Of a stretch of 64,000 bases of DNA, positions 8,168 through 18,001 are shown one piece after another. Below the pieces are notes generated by a model. That model saw only the letters and a program-made list of their open reading frames with translations. It made no database searches and had not been told where the DNA came from. Within the stretch, counting starts at the first letter, position 1, and every line of letters begins with the position of its first letter. Origin of the DNA: Arachidicoccus soli. Lineage in GTDB: Bacteria; Bacteroidota; Bacteroidia; Chitinophagales; Chitinophagaceae. The translations under genes were made by a program, and so were the position numbers. The DNA lies in NCBI RefSeq assembly GCF_003600625.1, contig NZ_CP032489.1, forward strand, positions 2,976,001 through 3,040,000, written 5' to 3'.

Positions 8168-8809
8168 TCATTTTCTCTTTTTCAACAATTTATGAATATC
8201 CGGCTTGATACCAAAACATACAGGAACTGAATTAAATGGCCTCCCTTGTATTTTATTAAGACCATGCATAAAACTGGTTTCTATAAAGAGACAAACACTT
8301 CCCAAATTATATTCTGCCCCCACCCCGGCTTCTACTATCGGCATTGAAATACTTTTATTTTTTAAAGTAGCCGTGGCCTGGTTTTCTTCTACTTTAATAT
8401 GAGGGTTCAAGATCAACCCGCCACCGCCGCCTGCATAACCATACAAGCTCATTTTCTTTTGAATATTTTTTCGATATCCTACAGCCAGGTTTAATAAATA
8501 AGTAGTCGCTCTACTTTTATTGACTAAATAACTATTGCCGCTATCTGCAGGTATTTGTTGAAAAAATGAATAGGCATGAAAGTCTACCTGGGGATATAAG
8601 AAAAACCCTTTTTTACCTATATCAATATTAAGACCTAATGTTGTCGAGAATTTAGGCTTAAAATAATCGTTTGTTTTCCCCATTGGAAAGGAAAACCCTA
8701 TGCCGCTCATTGTATATAATTTACCCCCTACTTTTTGGCTCAATACTTTTGTATTACTCAAAAGTATCAATAAAATAAATACAATAATATGGGTAAGGTT
8801 TTTCTTCAT
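8168..8809 (-). CDS. Secreted outer-membrane beta-barrel-like protein
   Basis: About 213 residues from the chosen ATG (MKKNLTHIIVF), which gives a normal Sec signal peptide cut near KVLSQ; an ATG seven codons upstream would lengthen it needlessly. The mature part alternates hydrophobic and polar residues with Gly and aromatics (SGIGFSFPMGKTNDYF, TLGLNIDIGKKGFFLYPQVDFHAY, LNLAVGYRKN, AGVGAEYNLGS). This fits an eight-strand or so outer-membrane barrel of the general Bacteroidota OMP type. No catalytic motif is seen and no specific function can be given. It sits downstream of the NAD(P)HX repair gene with a 30-base gap and upstream of the DUF1328 gene. Confidence 0.65.
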   Translation of the reverse strand: MKKNLTHIIVFILLILLSNTKVLSQKVGGKLYTMSGIGFSFPMGKTNDYFKPKFSTTLGLNIDIGKKGFFLYPQVDFHAYSFFQQIPADSGNSYLVNKSRATTYLLNLAVGYRKNIQKKMSLYGYAGGGGGLILNPHIKVEENQATATLKNKSISMPIVEAGVGAEYNLGSVCLFIETSFMHGLNKIQGRPFNSVPVCFGIKPDIHKLLKKRK

Positions 8810-8839
8810 GGTAGCTTTTAATAAATGCAAATACTTTTC

Positions 8840-10345
8840 CTATTCTGGTGATATTCTCAAAAATGCCTGTCCTAAAAGATCAATTATATCACTCGCAATT
8901 AATGCCTCCTGAGCGTTTTTCTTTGCAGCAATATCTCCGGACAGGCCGTGCAAATAGACACCTAATAATGTGGCTTCTTTCGCCGAATAGCCTTGCGCCA
9001 GCAATCCGGTAATAATGCCCGTTAAAACATCTCCGCTACCAGCCGTTGCCATTCCGGCATTTCCGGAAAGATTAAAATAACATGCTCCTTCCGGTGTACA
9101 TATCTGCGTACGATGACCCTTTAAAATAATATATATTTTATGTTCTTTGGATTTTGCAATAGCCAATTCATTTCTTTCTAACGAATTATTTGTTCTTCCA
9201 AACAATCTTTCAAACTCTTTTGGATGCGGAGTGATGATAGAGCCTTCTGGAATAAGGGGCAATAATTTTTCTTTATTTTTTGCAATAATATTCAACCCGT
9301 CAGCATCTATTACAAAGGGTTCATGATTATTTCTCAGAAAAGATTCCAGTGCGATACGGGAAGCCGGTTCAGTTCCCAATCCTGGGCCAATGCCTCTCAC
9401 CACATCTTCCATTATATCAATTGAGTCAATAAAATTTTCTCCGGCTGCGATAAACATCGCTTCAGGAATAGAAGTTTGTGCGATCGTATATCCGCAATGT
9501 GGGGCTTGTATAAATACCTTACCGGCCCCGGCTCTCAATGCAGCCTTCGCACTCAATATAATGGCACCTATCTTCCCATAACTTCCACCCACTAAGACAG
9601 CTGTCCCATAAGTGCCTTTATGGCCAAAAGGATTACGAGGTTTATACAGTGACCTTGCAGTAACCTCGTCTAATGTAAAGAATGTGGTTTCATTAGATTC
9701 AGAAAAATCCTTACTTAACCCGATATCCAATACATTTATAACCCCTGTATATTTAGCAGCCTCAGGATAGAAAAAACTTCGTTTATAGGTTTGAAAAGAT
9801 AAAGTCCAATCTGATGAAAAGCAAGCATCATCCGCATTCGGCAGCTTGTCCGGAAATAATCCTGAAGGTATATCTATTGCTATTTTCTTATTAGGTAATA
9901 GATTTATTTTCTCTATTATTTCTTTTGCAAGTCCATTTAATGCGCGGTTCAGCCCTGTTCCAAATAATGCATCTATTACAATAGCATTTTTTGGAATATC
10001 AATTATACTTATTTCTTTTTCAATAATAAATAGACTTTCAGATGAAACTTTTCTTAATAGTACTACATTTTTTTGGGTATCTATCGTCAATTCCTTCTCT
10101 TGTAGTAAAAAAGCTTTTGCACAAAAGCCTTCTGCCAAAAGCAATCTTGTTAAAGCCAAACCATCTCCACCATTATTCCCTGTTCCACAAAAAATATAAA
10201 AATAATCTTCTCTAAGAAATCTTTTCTTCATCCATTCAAAACAAGTCCGGGCAGCCCTCTCCATTAATTCATGAGAACTAAGACCTTGCTCTTGGATGGT
10301 AAAAACATCCCATTCTCTTATTTGTGTAGAAGAAAATATTTTCAT
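8840..10345 (-). CDS. nnr: Bifunctional NAD(P)H-hydrate epimerase / ADP-dependent NAD(P)H-hydrate dehydratase
   Basis: A fused metabolite-repair enzyme of about 501 residues from MKIFSSTQIREWD, the conserved start of the family; an upstream ATG nine codons earlier is less likely. The N-terminal YjeF_N domain (first 210 residues or so) has the CGTGNNGGDGLALTRLL signature and epimerises (R)- to (S)-NAD(P)HX. The C-terminal ribokinase-like domain shows KGTYGTAVLVGGSYGKIGA, IDADGLNII, TPHPKEFERLFG, ILKGHRTQI and the NAGMATAGSGDVLTGII motif with the catalytic Asp. It uses ADP to dehydrate (S)-NAD(P)HX back to NAD(P)H. The protein is cytosolic and complete in both halves. Confidence 0.95.
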   Translation of the reverse strand: MKIFSSTQIREWDVFTIQEQGLSSHELMERAARTCFEWMKKRFLREDYFYIFCGTGNNGGDGLALTRLLLAEGFCAKAFLLQEKELTIDTQKNVVLLRKVSSESLFIIEKEISIIDIPKNAIVIDALFGTGLNRALNGLAKEIIEKINLLPNKKIAIDIPSGLFPDKLPNADDACFSSDWTLSFQTYKRSFFYPEAAKYTGVINVLDIGLSKDFSESNETTFFTLDEVTARSLYKPRNPFGHKGTYGTAVLVGGSYGKIGAIILSAKAALRAGAGKVFIQAPHCGYTIAQTSIPEAMFIAAGENFIDSIDIMEDVVRGIGPGLGTEPASRIALESFLRNNHEPFVIDADGLNIIAKNKEKLLPLIPEGSIITPHPKEFERLFGRTNNSLERNELAIAKSKEHKIYIILKGHRTQICTPEGACYFNLSGNAGMATAGSGDVLTGIITGLLAQGYSAKEATLLGVYLHGLSGDIAAKKNAQEALIASDIIDLLGQAFLRISPE

Positions 10346-10384
10346 AACATTTATTAAAGCAAGATTAAACAAGAATGCTGCCAG

Positions 10385-11179
10385 TTATAATGACTTCCCA
10401 AAAACCTCCTTTAAAAAATCCAGCATATATTGCCAGGAACGATCGTCAGCTTTTTTATTGTAGGCAGCGCCTTTGCTGTTATCGTTGCCGGCAGCGGGGT
10501 CTGTAAACGCATGTACTGCATTGCCAAAATACACCATTTGCCAATCCGCATTTCCATAGCGCATTTCTCTTTGAAAATTTTCGATGGATTTTTGAGATTG
10601 GAATGGATCGTCAGCTCCATGTAAAATCAACATTTTGGGAATAATATGGGGATTATTTTCACGCAAGGAATCCTTGTATAATCCTCCATGGAAAGAAACA
10701 ATTCCCTTTACAGGCATATTGGCTCGAGCCGCTTCGATAGCACCTGTTCCGCCAAAGCAATAACCTATGACGACAATATTATTCGGATCTGCACCTTGCT
10801 GAATGATTTCATTGATGGCCGTCTTAATACGAGATTGATAAATCTGATAATTCGTTTCGTAATAACTTGCTAATCTTCCCGCCTCTTTGGTATTTTTTGG
10901 CCGTACGCCCTCACCGTAGATATCGGCAGCGAGCGCATTATAGCCCAATTTACCTAACCGCTCTACAGTATTTTTTTCATGCGCTGTTATCCCCATCCAA
11001 GCATGGATCACAACAATACCGGGTGCATTTTTTGCGTGATTTTCCGGAGGTAAAAAATAGCCTTCTAACTTTGCATTCCCATCTTGATATTTCAGGTTAT
11101 GTATCTTGTTTTGACTACAAGCAGCTAAGGAAAAAAATAGAATAAATATTCCGGCAAGAAAGATATGTATCGTTTTCAT
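10385..11179 (-). CDS. Dienelactone hydrolase family lipoprotein
   Basis: A 264-residue alpha/beta hydrolase. The N-terminus is a lipoprotein-type signal (FSLAACSQ, lipobox Cys at about residue 21), so the enzyme is probably tethered in the periplasm or outer membrane. The core shows IVVIHAWMGITAHEKN (oxyanion region), AADIYGEG, the nucleophile elbow GYCFGG with Cys in place of Ser as in dienelactone hydrolases, LILHGADDPF with the acid Asp, and AVHAFTDP with the catalytic His. The Cys-His-Asp triad is therefore complete. The physiological substrate is not predictable. It lies between dnaE and the NAD(P)HX repair gene on the same strand with 39 bases to the latter. Confidence 0.88.
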   Translation of the reverse strand: MKTIHIFLAGIFILFFSLAACSQNKIHNLKYQDGNAKLEGYFLPPENHAKNAPGIVVIHAWMGITAHEKNTVERLGKLGYNALAADIYGEGVRPKNTKEAGRLASYYETNYQIYQSRIKTAINEIIQQGADPNNIVVIGYCFGGTGAIEAARANMPVKGIVSFHGGLYKDSLRENNPHIIPKMLILHGADDPFQSQKSIENFQREMRYGNADWQMVYFGNAVHAFTDPAAGNDNSKGAAYNKKADDRSWQYMLDFLKEVFGKSL

Positions 11180-11241
11180 AGTAATAATTTGTTACTACGA
11201 ATTTACAGTTAATTTCATTGACAAATCAATTTTCAAATCCA

Positions 11242-14200
11242 CTACCCTGTCAACCCAACCTGCACATGAATATCTTGATTTTTATTTAAAAATTCAATCA
11301 ACTCTTCATTCATAATAAATCCCTTATCCAGGGTGTATAAATTCACCAACATTTCTTCATCCACATCTACCACCTTAAATTTCAGTGTAGTCGAGCCCGG
11401 ATTTTTTTTCATATTATCCCGAAAAAAGTCTACGGCGTTTTCATTAATAGATTTCAAAGGCAATTCTAATTCCAAAGCCTTGGTATAAGAGGTCTTCAGG
11501 GTCTCTAACAAAAGAATAGAAGATACTTTAAAATCAAAAGTTTCGCCATTATAACGTTTGTCAAAAAAGCCATTTACCACAATCGATAACCCCTTATCGA
11601 TATAACTTTTAAACTTCACATAGTCATCACGCCATAAAGCAATTTCTGTTTTTCCGGTAAAATCCTCCATTGTTATAATCCCGAATTCTCTTCCTGTTTT
11701 TGTTAAACGATGCGCCGCTTCTGTCACCAATCCCGCAAGGCGATAATTAACGCCTGTATTAGGCGGTGTTTCTGTATTATCCTTTAATTCGTTAAAATTA
11801 CTCAGGGGCATTATACCGTAATGTTCTAATTCAAATTTGTAATGATCTAATGGATGCCCGCTGATATAAATGCCTGTAACTTCTTTTTCAAAATTCAACT
11901 TCTCTACCAACCCCCAAGTCTCAGAAGGCGCTATTTTAGGCGTTGCAACTTCAGGCATACCTAGGTCTCCAAAAAGGCTATTGGCAGTACTTTGGGCGCC
12001 GGTTTGATAAACATTACCAAACTTTATTATTCGTTCCAGATTGTTTACCGTTTCTCCGGGTTGCACAGCAAAAAACTGCGCACGGTGCATAGCATCAAAA
12101 CAATCAAATGCGCCGGCATAAACAAGGCTTTCTAATGATTTTTTATTTACTGTTCTCTGGTTTACCCTTTTAATAAAATCAAAAATATCTTTGAATATGC
12201 CATTCTTTTCTCTTTCTTCCAAAATACTGTCGATAGCCGCATCGCCAACACCTTTTACCCCGCCAAAACCAAAACGTATTTCTCCTTTTCTATTAGGCGC
12301 AAACCCTTTTTGTGATTCATTAATATCGCAGCCTAATACATTGATTCCCATACGTCTACATTCTTCCATGTAGAACGTAATCTTATCAATAGCACCCGCA
12401 TGATTCAAAACTGCAGCCATATATTCACTTGGGTAATGCGCTTTTAGATAGCCTGTTTGGTAGGCAACAAATGCATAACAAGTAGAATGCGACTTATTGA
12501 AGGCATATTGTGCAAAAGCTTCCCAGTCATTCCATATTTTATCCAGCTTATCCGCAGGGTGTCCTTTTTTTGTAGCACCTTCCACAAATTGCGTTTTCAT
12601 TTTATTTAGCACCGCAATTTGTTTCTTACCCATTGCCTTACGCAACACATCAGCATCTCCTTTGGAAAAGCCCGCTATTTTTTGAGAAAGCAACATCACC
12701 TGTTCCTGATAAACCGTAATCCCATAAGTATCTGCAAGATATTCTTCCATTTCCGGCAAATCATATTCGATAGGTTCTACACCATGTTTTCTTTTAATAA
12801 AAGTTGGTATGTATGCGATTGGTCCCGGTCGATACAAGGCATTCATCGCGATTAAATCTGCGAATACGTCAGGCTTTAAATCGCGCAGATGTTTTTGCAT
12901 TCCCGCACTTTCAAATTGGAAAGTGGCATTCGTTTCACCTCTTTGATACAATTGAAAAGTTGCTTCATCATCCAGGGGTAACTCATCCAAATTAATTTCG
13001 ATACCATGATTTAGTTTTATCAGTCCCAATGCAGTCTTAAGGATGGACAAATTTTTCAATCCTAAAAAGTCCATTTTAATAACACCCGCTTCTTCAATAC
13101 TTCCGCCTTCAATTTGTGTTACCCATAAATCAGAGTCTTTAGCGGTAGCCACCGGAATTAACTCGGTCAGATCTTTTGGTGCGATAATGATACCGGCAGC
13201 ATGTACACCTGTATTACGCACACTACCTTCCAGTTTTTCAGCTTCGTGCAAGACAGCTGCACGCATATCATCTCCCTCGTATATTTCACGAAGTTTTTTT
13301 ATATTTTCAATATCTTCAGGTTGGTATTGTTCCTTTTCTTCTAATGAGCTTTCACCGCCTTTCGATTCTTTATTTGTAATCGGTGCTTTCAATACACGCG
13401 CCAATTGTGTCCCCGGTTTATCAGGAACTAATTTAGTGAGCATATTAGATTCCGCAAGTGGCAAATCCATCACACGTGCTACATCCTTAATGGAAGATTT
13501 GGCAGCCATCGTGCCATAGGTAACGATTTGTGCCACTTGTTGTTTAGAGTATTTCTGCACTACATAATCAATAACTCTCTGCCTTCCTTCATCATCAAAA
13601 TCCGTATCGATATCCGGCATTGATTTTCTATCCGGATTTAAAAATCTTTCAAAAAGTAAATTATATTTTATCGGATCAATATTGGTAATACCTATGCAAT
13701 AAGCCACCACACTTCCTGCAGCGGAACCACGACCAGGACCAATGAAAACGCCCATATCGCGTCCTGCTTTAATAAAATCACTTACAATCAAAAAATATCC
13801 TGCGAATCCCATTGTTTTAATCGTAAACAATTCAAAGTCGATGCGTTCCGTAACTTCCGCTGTCATTTCTCCATAGCGTTTTCTAGCACCTTCATAGGTA
13901 AGATGATGAAGAAAATTCCATTGATTAACATTATCGTCAGCCGTTGTTTTAAATTCCTGTGGAATAGGAAATGCAGGCAATAAAATATCTTTCTTTAGAT
14001 TTAGAACCTCTACTTTGTCCACAATCATTTGTGTATTTTCCAGAGACTGCGGAATATCTTTAAACACCTGTTCCATTTCTTTGGTTGTCTTAAAATAGAA
14101 CTGGTCATTGGGAAACTTAAATCGACGGTTTTTTATTTGTATATCATCATTCACAAAGTCATCAAAACCCGGAGTAGCCTGTTTTTCCCCCGTATTTACA

Positions 14201-14919
14201 CAGAGTAAAATATCGTGCGCATTCGCATCTTCCTGATCCATATAATGACTATCATTGGTACAAATAATAGGCACATTATATTTTTTTGCCAAACGCAGAA
14301 GCACTTCATTCACTTTATCTTGTTCAGGCAAATTATGTCGCTGTAATTCTACATAATAATCATCGCCAAACAAATCAAGCCACCACTTAAATTCAGTTTC
14401 TGCCTCTTCCTCACCCTTCGTTAATATAGCCTGAGGTACAGAAGCCCCCAAACAACAAGTAGTTGCAATCAGGCCCTCATGATATTGCAAAATCAAAGCC
14501 TTATCTACACGTGGATATTTACCATACAACCCCTCAATATAACCAAGGGAGGTAAGTTTTATCAAGTTTCGATAGCCCGATTCATTTTTAGCCAGTAAAA
14601 TCTGATGATAGCGTTTGTCTTTTTTTTCTTTCGAGAAACTTCTTTGAAAGCGGTCTTCTACCACATATAATTCGCAACCAACAATTGGCTTTATCTTCGG
14701 CGCAAGGATATCTTTACCATTTGCATCTTTGCCTATTACTTTCGTATTTTTCCAAGCTTGTGCTACAAATTCAAAAGCACCAAACATATTACCGTGATCG
14801 GTAAGCGCTAATGATTGCATTCCATCACTTTCCGCCTTCTTATAAAGATTTTTAATGGAAGCTGCTCCGTCTAATAAGGAGTATTGGGAGTGAACGTGTA
14901 AATGCGAAAATTGAGGCAT
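11242..14919 (-). CDS. dnaE: DNA polymerase III alpha subunit
   Basis: The replicative polymerase, 1225 residues, a normal size for Bacteroidota DnaE. The N-terminal PHP domain starts with SHLHVHSQYSLLDGA and contains LALTDHGNMFG. The polymerase core shows IGPGRGSAAGS, then PDIDTDFDDEGR with the catalytic Asp pair, and later the NATFQFESAGMQ, MNALYRPGP and GITVYQEQVM blocks. A helix-hairpin-helix region (RMGINVLGCDINES, FGFGGVKGVGDAA) and an OB-fold near the C-terminus (VTEAAHRLTKTGREFGIITMEDFTG) complete the classical DnaE1 order. It is monocistronic or leads the two downstream minus-strand genes. No frameshift is seen. Confidence 0.97.
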   Translation of the reverse strand: MPQFSHLHVHSQYSLLDGAASIKNLYKKAESDGMQSLALTDHGNMFGAFEFVAQAWKNTKVIGKDANGKDILAPKIKPIVGCELYVVEDRFQRSFSKEKKDKRYHQILLAKNESGYRNLIKLTSLGYIEGLYGKYPRVDKALILQYHEGLIATTCCLGASVPQAILTKGEEEAETEFKWWLDLFGDDYYVELQRHNLPEQDKVNEVLLRLAKKYNVPIICTNDSHYMDQEDANAHDILLCVNTGEKQATPGFDDFVNDDIQIKNRRFKFPNDQFYFKTTKEMEQVFKDIPQSLENTQMIVDKVEVLNLKKDILLPAFPIPQEFKTTADDNVNQWNFLHHLTYEGARKRYGEMTAEVTERIDFELFTIKTMGFAGYFLIVSDFIKAGRDMGVFIGPGRGSAAGSVVAYCIGITNIDPIKYNLLFERFLNPDRKSMPDIDTDFDDEGRQRVIDYVVQKYSKQQVAQIVTYGTMAAKSSIKDVARVMDLPLAESNMLTKLVPDKPGTQLARVLKAPITNKESKGGESSLEEKEQYQPEDIENIKKLREIYEGDDMRAAVLHEAEKLEGSVRNTGVHAAGIIIAPKDLTELIPVATAKDSDLWVTQIEGGSIEEAGVIKMDFLGLKNLSILKTALGLIKLNHGIEINLDELPLDDEATFQLYQRGETNATFQFESAGMQKHLRDLKPDVFADLIAMNALYRPGPIAYIPTFIKRKHGVEPIEYDLPEMEEYLADTYGITVYQEQVMLLSQKIAGFSKGDADVLRKAMGKKQIAVLNKMKTQFVEGATKKGHPADKLDKIWNDWEAFAQYAFNKSHSTCYAFVAYQTGYLKAHYPSEYMAAVLNHAGAIDKITFYMEECRRMGINVLGCDINESQKGFAPNRKGEIRFGFGGVKGVGDAAIDSILEEREKNGIFKDIFDFIKRVNQRTVNKKSLESLVYAGAFDCFDAMHRAQFFAVQPGETVNNLERIIKFGNVYQTGAQSTANSLFGDLGMPEVATPKIAPSETWGLVEKLNFEKEVTGIYISGHPLDHYKFELEHYGIMPLSNFNELKDNTETPPNTGVNYRLAGLVTEAAHRLTKTGREFGIITMEDFTGKTEIALWRDDYVKFKSYIDKGLSIVVNGFFDKRYNGETFDFKVSSILLLETLKTSYTKALELELPLKSINENAVDFFRDNMKKNPGSTTLKFKVVDVDEEMLVNLYTLDKGFIMNEELIEFLNKNQDIHVQVGLTG

Positions 14920-15681
14920 ATCGAGAAGAATATTTTAAATAACAAAGAATACAAAATTCGTAAAAATTAGGGGTAATAAAAAGTGAAACTTATAAACATT
15001 CCTATACTTTATATGTTATCTTCCTCTCACATGTTTTAAGTAAAGTATAAGTTGTTTATCTAAACAATGTATTTTCTTATTCCTGAGATTAGATGCTCTC
15101 CCTTACTTTTTTACGGACGCATCCCATTTGGAGCAGTTGACGGGTAGGGATATGGTCGGGGTTTTCTCCCCACCTTGTATTCCTACGCAACAATGATTCT
15201 CCGTCTTGAAATTCTTTTATGATTGCAAGGGTTTGAAGCGGGTTTAATGGTAGGCTTAGGTGGATTTAATAAGGATATATTCCACTTTTTTAAGCTATAA
15301 TTGACAAGAAGGTCAATCATGGGAAAGACAGGAGGAAATTTTGTCTTTCTATAACCATAACCTTATGACTACATCCGAGGGTCCCGGAACTTTACAGACG
15401 AAAAAGGGGGTGCTCCTCCCGGGTTAATTTTATTGATAATCTGTCTTGTCCTGAAATATCGATACACAAAAAGTATCGTTATGATAAAAGAAGAATCAAA
15501 CGGCTATGCAAAGCGCACCCAAAAAAGATTATTCGATGTCTTTTAAATTTCAATTTGTTCAAGAACGAAACTTTGTCCAACCTTCCATTTAATTTTGACA
15601 ATACTTTTGTTTTCTTATGGCTAGATTTGTAAAGAAGATTAAATTTTTCCTTCTTGAAAAAATATTCAAAAATTAATAACC
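14920..15681. other. Gene-free stretch with several hairpins
   Basis: No convincing gene in about 760 bases between dnaE and the aldo/keto reductase. From 15110 to 15480 the composition is richer in G and C than the flanks and several inverted repeats follow one another. They are GGGG-TTTTCT-CCCC near 15160, ATTGAC/GTCAAT (15300-15317), GAAAGACA/TGTCTTTC (15323-15349), a GGGGG/CCTCCC hairpin (15406-15420) and CGATAC/GTATCG (15460-15479). A 58-codon frame open on the minus strand (15089-15265) has no ATG start at its head and matches no family I recognise. The region may be a structured RNA or the remnant of a decayed gene or element. Confidence 0.4.
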
Positions 15682-16704
15682 ATGAAATACAACTTGTTAG
15701 GAAGCACGGGTCTGCTCGTGTCGGAAATATGTTTTGGCACGATGACTTTTGGTGGGGACGGATATTGGGAAGCAATAGGCAGCTTGCAACAAAATGAAGC
15801 AAACGAATTGATAAGGCAATCGGTAGATGCGGGCATTAATTTTATAGATGCAGCCAATATGTATTCTTTTGGCCTCGCAGAAAAAATATTAGGCCAATCC
15901 CTAAAAGATTTAGGCATCAACCGCAACGAAATAGTTATCGCTACAAAAGTTTTAGGTAGAATGAACGACAAACCCAATAGTGCAGGACTTTCACGCTATC
16001 ATATTTTTAATTCGGTTGATGAAAGCTTACAAAGACTACAAATGAATCATATCGATTTATTGTATGTACATGGTGTAGACGCATTGACACCTGTTGAGGA
16101 AATAATGCATAGCCTCCACGATATTGTTTTGACCGGGAAAGTTCGTTATATAGCTGTATGTAACTGGCCAGCCTGGATGGTAATGAAAGCGCAAGGCATT
16201 TCCAATGCAAATGGCTGGAACAAATTTGCAGCGCTTCAGTATTACTATTCCTTAGCCAGCAGAGATATAGAACGTGAAATCATTCCAATGGCACTCGATC
16301 AGGGTTTAGCGATAATGCCTTGGAGTCCATTAGCAGGCGGTTTTCTTACGGGAAAATATAGGCGCGATAAGGAAAAATCCGGCAACGGCAGACGAGACGA
16401 ATTTGATTTCCCTCCAATAAACAAAGAAAAAGCTTATCATATAATTGATGTATTGGATGAAATAGCTGCGCAGAAAGAAGCATCCATTGCACAGATAGCA
16501 TTGGCTTGGGTGCGTTTGAAGTCCGGTATTACGAGTACCATCATTGGCGCTAAAAAAGCAGAACAGCTTCAACAAAATATTGCCTCCACTTCCCTAATAT
16601 TATCACCGGAAGATTTAAGCAAAATAGATAAAGTAAGCGCATTGACAAAAGAATATCCAGGATGGATGGTAGAGCGCCAAAGTACTTATAGAACCTTATC
16701 TTAA
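15682..16704 (+). CDS. Aldo/keto reductase
   Basis: A 340-residue NADPH-dependent oxidoreductase of the AKR superfamily with a TIM-barrel fold. The catalytic tetrad is visible: Asp56 and Tyr61 (FIDAANMYSFG), Lys89 (IATKV) and His130 (LLYVHGVD). The LGTSxLxVSxxxFG-like start (LGSTGLLVSEICFGTMTFGG) and the C-terminal cofactor segment SGITSTIIGAKKAEQLQQN are typical of the AKR5-to-12-type bacterial enzymes. The substrate is unknown. The next gene, an old yellow enzyme, begins 30 bases later on the same strand, so the two redox enzymes probably form an operon. Confidence 0.92.
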   Translation: MKYNLLGSTGLLVSEICFGTMTFGGDGYWEAIGSLQQNEANELIRQSVDAGINFIDAANMYSFGLAEKILGQSLKDLGINRNEIVIATKVLGRMNDKPNSAGLSRYHIFNSVDESLQRLQMNHIDLLYVHGVDALTPVEEIMHSLHDIVLTGKVRYIAVCNWPAWMVMKAQGISNANGWNKFAALQYYYSLASRDIEREIIPMALDQGLAIMPWSPLAGGFLTGKYRRDKEKSGNGRRDEFDFPPINKEKAYHIIDVLDEIAAQKEASIAQIALAWVRLKSGITSTIIGAKKAEQLQQNIASTSLILSPEDLSKIDKVSALTKEYPGWMVERQSTYRTLS

Positions 16705-16734
16705 ACAATTTTAATTCCTGATTAAATATAAATA

Positions 16735-17811
16735 ATGCGTAAACTTCTCTCACCCCTCTCCATAAGAAATACCACATTTAAAAATCGAATTGTAATTTCT
16801 CCCATGTGCCAATACGCCTCTGTTGATGGCTTTGCTAATAATTGGCATTTGGTACACCTGGGCAGTCGTGCAGTTGGTGGCGCAGCATTGATTATTCAGG
16901 AAGCAACTGCTATTTCACCAGAAGGAAGAATTTCTTATGCCGATATGGGCATTTGGAAAGACGAACATATTGTCAAACTACAAGAAATAGTTGATTTTAT
17001 ACACCAGCAAGATGCTTTAGCGGGTATTCAATTAGCACATGCAGGACGAAAAGCATCTTGCGAAGTACCCTGGAAAGGTGGAAAACAAATTCCATTACAT
17101 GAACCTAACAGCTGGCAAACAGTTTCTCCAAGCGCTTTGGCATTCACAGAAAACTACGAAACACCTATAGCGATGGATAAAGCAGCTATTGAGAAAGTAA
17201 TCAATGATTTTGTGGTTGCTACACAAAGAGCCAAACAGGTTGGTTATGATGTGGTAGAAATTCATGCGGCGCATGGTTATTTACTACATCAGTTTTATTC
17301 ACCATTAAGTAATAATAGAATGGATGAATATGGTGGTAGCTTTGAAAACCGTATACGATTATTATTAGAAGTTACAGAAGCCATAAAGAAAGAATGGGGC
17401 GAAGAAAAGCCTTTATTTGTTCGCCTTTCAGCCTCTGACTGGATAGATGGTGGCTGGGCAATCGACGATTCTGTCAGACTTTCAAAGATACTAAAAGATA
17501 AGGGTGTAGATTTATTGGATACCTCTTCTGGAGGGAATGTACCAAAAGCCAATATACCCAATATACCAGGCTATCAGGTCCCATTTGCGGCAGCTATCAA
17601 AAATCAAACCGGCATTCTTACTGGTGCTGTTGGGCTTATTACCACACCAGAACAAGCTAATGAAATTTTAATAAAAGAAGAAGCGGATTTAATTTTATTA
17701 GCTAGGGAAAGTCTGCGCGATCCTTACTTTCCATTGCATGCCGCAGTAGCCTTAGGAGATGACATTAAATTTCCACTTAGATATGAAAGAGCAGCACCTA
17801 AAAAAGTATAG
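16735..17811 (+). CDS. Old yellow enzyme family NADH:flavin oxidoreductase (YqjM-like)
   Basis: A 358-residue FMN-dependent ene-reductase. The start LLSPLSIRNTTFKNRIVISPMCQYAS carries the Cys25 typical of the YqjM/thermophilic-like OYE class, followed by the NNWHLVHLGSRAVGGAALII block. The substrate-binding His pair is HAAH at 177-180, then GYLLHQFYSPLSNNRMDEYGGSFENRIR, the family signature. The C-terminal part has the phosphate-binding GAVGLIT strand and LLARESLRDPYFP. Such enzymes reduce activated C=C bonds of enones and similar electrophiles using NAD(P)H. Co-transcription with the aldo/keto reductase suggests a joint role in carbonyl or electrophile detoxification; this is inference. Confidence 0.92.
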   Translation: MRKLLSPLSIRNTTFKNRIVISPMCQYASVDGFANNWHLVHLGSRAVGGAALIIQEATAISPEGRISYADMGIWKDEHIVKLQEIVDFIHQQDALAGIQLAHAGRKASCEVPWKGGKQIPLHEPNSWQTVSPSALAFTENYETPIAMDKAAIEKVINDFVVATQRAKQVGYDVVEIHAAHGYLLHQFYSPLSNNRMDEYGGSFENRIRLLLEVTEAIKKEWGEEKPLFVRLSASDWIDGGWAIDDSVRLSKILKDKGVDLLDTSSGGNVPKANIPNIPGYQVPFAAAIKNQTGILTGAVGLITTPEQANEILIKEEADLILLARESLRDPYFPLHAAVALGDDIKFPLRYERAAPKKV

Positions 17812-17867
17812 TTTTCACGCTGAAAAGCAACCCATAATAATCATGTAAGTAATCGTTTCATTAAGGC

Positions 17868-17904
17868 ATATTAGCCTGCGAAAGTAGTTTTCGAAGGCTA
17901 ATAT
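17868..17904. terminator. Hairpin between convergent genes
   Basis: ATATTAGCCTGCGAAA (17868-17883) pairs with TTTTCGAAGGCTAATAT (17888-17904) around a GTAG loop with one mismatch. It lies between the old yellow enzyme gene and the convergent end of the sialic acid locus. The U-tract is poor, so it may be a weak bidirectional terminator or mainly an mRNA 3'-end stabiliser. Confidence 0.6.
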
Positions 17905-18001
17905 CTCTTAAGATTTGAGAAATACACTTTAAGAAATGCCAAGATGTTCTTGCGTAGGAATCCATTTTAAAAACAATTATCGACACAATTTAGGATGTTC
18001 A

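Noticed and set aside
7956-8171. 71-codon minus-strand frame over the DUF1328 gene
   Set aside because: The other frame encodes the clear DUF1328 protein (7943-8104); this one is rich in Ser/Tyr/Cys with no family match.
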